A DNA stretch of 7,469 nt, taken from a bacterium. GTDB taxonomy: Bacteria; Auribacterota; UBA3054. Under the pieces are notes generated by a model. That model ran no database searches. It was not told the origin of the DNA and saw only the letters and a list, made by a program, of their open reading frames with translations. Every line of letters starts with the position of its first letter. Positions within the stretch are counted from its first letter, which is position 1. A program made the position numbers and the translations under genes. Positions 6,788-7,469 of this stretch are shown piece by piece. Where the stretch lies: the NCBI GenBank assembly GCA_017444325.1, contig JAFSWV010000180.1:1-7469 (forward strand), in the 5' to 3' direction.

Positions 6788-6830
6788 ATTAAATAATTTA
6801 GGATTGAATTATTTAATAATCTTTCTTTTT
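6787..6830 (+). terminator. 14-bp all-AU hairpin followed by a T-run between ssrA and rpiB
   Basis: Arms 6787-6800 and 6805-6818 are inverted repeats with one G-U pair and a GGAT loop; the tract ATCTTTCTTTTT follows (6819-6830). The shape is that of a rho-independent terminator for ssrA, although the stem has no GC pairs. The same dyad could be a regulator site, since it begins at the last base of the candidate rpiB -10. Confidence 0.5.
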
Positions 6831-6834
6831 GCTT

Positions 6835-7269
6835 ATGCGTATCGCTATCGGTTCCGATCATGCCGGTTTCGAACTGAAAGGAAAGCTCATTGCTTTCCTT
6901 AAGGAACAGGGACTGGAAGTAGTGGACTGCGGCTGCAACGGGCCGGAGTCGGTGCATTATCCCGTTTATGGCAAAGCCGTGGCTGAAAAAGTCCAGAAAG
7001 GCGAAGTCGATTTCGGGCTCCTCATCTGTTTCACGGGCATTGGCATGTCCATGGTCGCCAACCGCTATGAAGGTATCAGGGCCGCTTTGTGCCGCTCCTG
7101 CGACGAAGCGCTCATGACCAGGCTGCACAACGACGCCAACATTCTTGTTTTGGGCGCGAAATACACTTTCCCTCCCGATGCTTACGGCATCGCCATGATG
7201 TTCTTCAAGACGCCGTTTTCCGGCGAGGAAAGACACGCCCTTAGAATCAAAATGATCGAGAAGGAATGA
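6835..7269 (+). CDS. rpiB: RpiB/LacAB-family sugar-phosphate isomerase, probably ribose-5-phosphate isomerase B
   Basis: A 144-residue cytoplasmic enzyme expected to interconvert ribose 5-phosphate and ribulose 5-phosphate in the pentose phosphate pathway. I chose the ATG at 6835 because the mature family starts MRIAIGSDHAGF; a TTG six bases upstream is in frame but adds only two residues. Visible motifs: GSDHAG (6-11), the active-site Cys65 in LLICFTGIGMS, NRYEGIRAALC (76-86) and His98 in RLHNDANILVLG. The length is typical. Two departures are notable: the nearly invariant CGTGIG reads CFTGIG (Phe66), and the usual DYPDxA segment reads HYPVYG (41-46). These leave the Cys and His in place but could shift substrate choice toward another phosphosugar (allose 6-P- or LacAB-like). 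No Shine-Dalgarno precedes the start. The stop overlaps the next gene by ATGA. Confidence 0.85.
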   Translation: MRIAIGSDHAGFELKGKLIAFLKEQGLEVVDCGCNGPESVHYPVYGKAVAEKVQKGEVDFGLLICFTGIGMSMVANRYEGIRAALCRSCDEALMTRLHNDANILVLGAKYTFPPDAYGIAMMFFKTPFSGEERHALRIKMIEKE

Positions 7270-7415
7270 ACAACGTCTACGAACAGGTAATGGCATGGAC
7301 TTTCATAGCGGTGAGGGTGCTTATCTTCGGCGCTATAGTTTGGTATGCCGTTTTCGAGTATCGCAAATGGAGCAGGAAAAACACCTTTGAAGAAGACGAG
7401 AAGGACGAGCAATGA
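7266..7415 (+). CDS. Small single-span membrane protein, unknown function
   Basis: A 49-residue reading frame whose ATG overlaps the rpiB stop (ATGA at 7266-7269) and whose stop overlaps the next start (ATGA at 7412-7415). AAGGA at 7261-7265 lies too close to the ATG to be an ordinary binding site, so translation is probably coupled to rpiB. Residues 11-30 are hydrophobic (WTFIAVRVLIFGAIVWYAVF, with an Arg at 17), then a basic patch EYRKWSRK and an acidic tail EEDEKDEQ, which suggests a short N-terminus outside and the tail in the cytoplasm. I do not recognise the family. The double ATGA linkage is the main evidence that it is a real gene. Confidence 0.65.
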   Translation: MNNVYEQVMAWTFIAVRVLIFGAIVWYAVFEYRKWSRKNTFEEDEKDEQ

Positions 7416-7469
7416 GCAGCATCAAGGATATAATCGAAACGGAAGAAGAAGCGGCCGCCATACTCTCCA
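7412..7469 (+). CDS. Start of an unidentified gene, cut by the right edge
   Basis: Only 19 codons are visible: MSSIKDIIETEEEAAAILS. The ATG overlaps the stop of the preceding small gene, and the frame is open to the window end. The segment is an amphipathic, Glu/Ala-rich helix of the 'IIexExeAxxIL' type seen at the N-termini of peripheral-stalk subunits of ATP synthases (V/A-type subunit G/H), among other coiled coils. With a small membrane protein directly ahead, an ATPase or similar membrane-complex operon is possible, but this is a guess from 19 residues. Confidence 0.45.
   Translation, partial: MSSIKDIIETEEEAAAILS

Noticed and set aside
6781..7296. A 171-codon minus-strand frame opposite rpiB
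   Set aside because: The + strand encodes a full RpiB with conserved motifs; the minus frame runs into the AT-rich spacer and has no recognisable domain.
1..7469. CRISPR array, insertion sequence ends, attachment sites, defence genes
   Set aside because: No regularly spaced repeats, transposase or integrase motifs or flanking direct repeats were seen. Although ssrA is a common integration target, its 3' end is followed directly by rpiB with no duplicated ssrA end in the window.

Overview
The window is compact, moderately GC-rich bacterial DNA with every gene on the + strand. It holds two genes for probable envelope or secreted proteins (the first cut by the left edge), a complete ferrous-iron uptake operon (feoA-feoA-feoB plus a Cys-rich membrane protein), a full tmRNA gene (ssrA), an RpiB-type sugar-phosphate isomerase, and two translationally coupled small or partial genes at the right edge. 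No mobile element, CRISPR array, rRNA or ordinary tRNA was seen, and no gene-free stretch exceeds about 125 bases.

Organism: the Feo genes (two FeoA proteins, FeoB with a long acidic insert after the first membrane segment, and a short Cys-rich partner) look like those of anaerobic Clostridia-type and gut bacteria. The signal-peptide-bearing metallopeptidase and the DUF3857/transglutaminase-like protein fit a Gram-negative organism, possibly a Lentisphaerota/Kiritimatiellota-like anaerobe. That placement is an inference from gene style, not a phylogeny.

Layout. 1-1394: C-terminal part of a transglutaminase-fold protein whose expected Cys/His/Asp triad reads Asp/Glu/Asn. 1419-2915: secreted zinc metallopeptidase with a perfect HExxHxxGxxH motif, 24 bases downstream and without a visible Shine-Dalgarno. 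2916-3021: control region of the feo operon, with a strong sigma70-type promoter overlapped by two dyads, one centred on the -35 region and one over the predicted start of transcription. 3022-6267: feoA1, feoA2, feoB and the Cys-rich gene, closely packed with good ribosome binding sites, ending at a clear terminator (6302-6331). 6391-6744: tmRNA with encoded CCA, a G-U pair at acceptor position 3 and the tag peptide ANNEFALAA. 6745-6834: AT-rich spacer with an extended -10, a 14-bp hairpin followed by a T-run, and an outer inverted repeat covering the rpiB start codon. 6835-7469: rpiB, a 49-residue single-span membrane protein and the first 19 codons of another gene, joined by ATGA overlaps.

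How they work together: FeoB moves Fe2+ through the inner membrane, powered or gated by its GTPase domain. FeoA proteins are its small SH3-like cytoplasmic partners, and the Cys-rich protein probably helps FeoB at the membrane. The promoter dyads suggest repression by a metal-sensing regulator. The first two genes may form a surface or periplasmic protein pair, and the ssrA and rpiB units are housekeeping. The observations I would check first are the dead-looking transglutaminase, the feo operator architecture and the ssrA-rpiB spacer structure.
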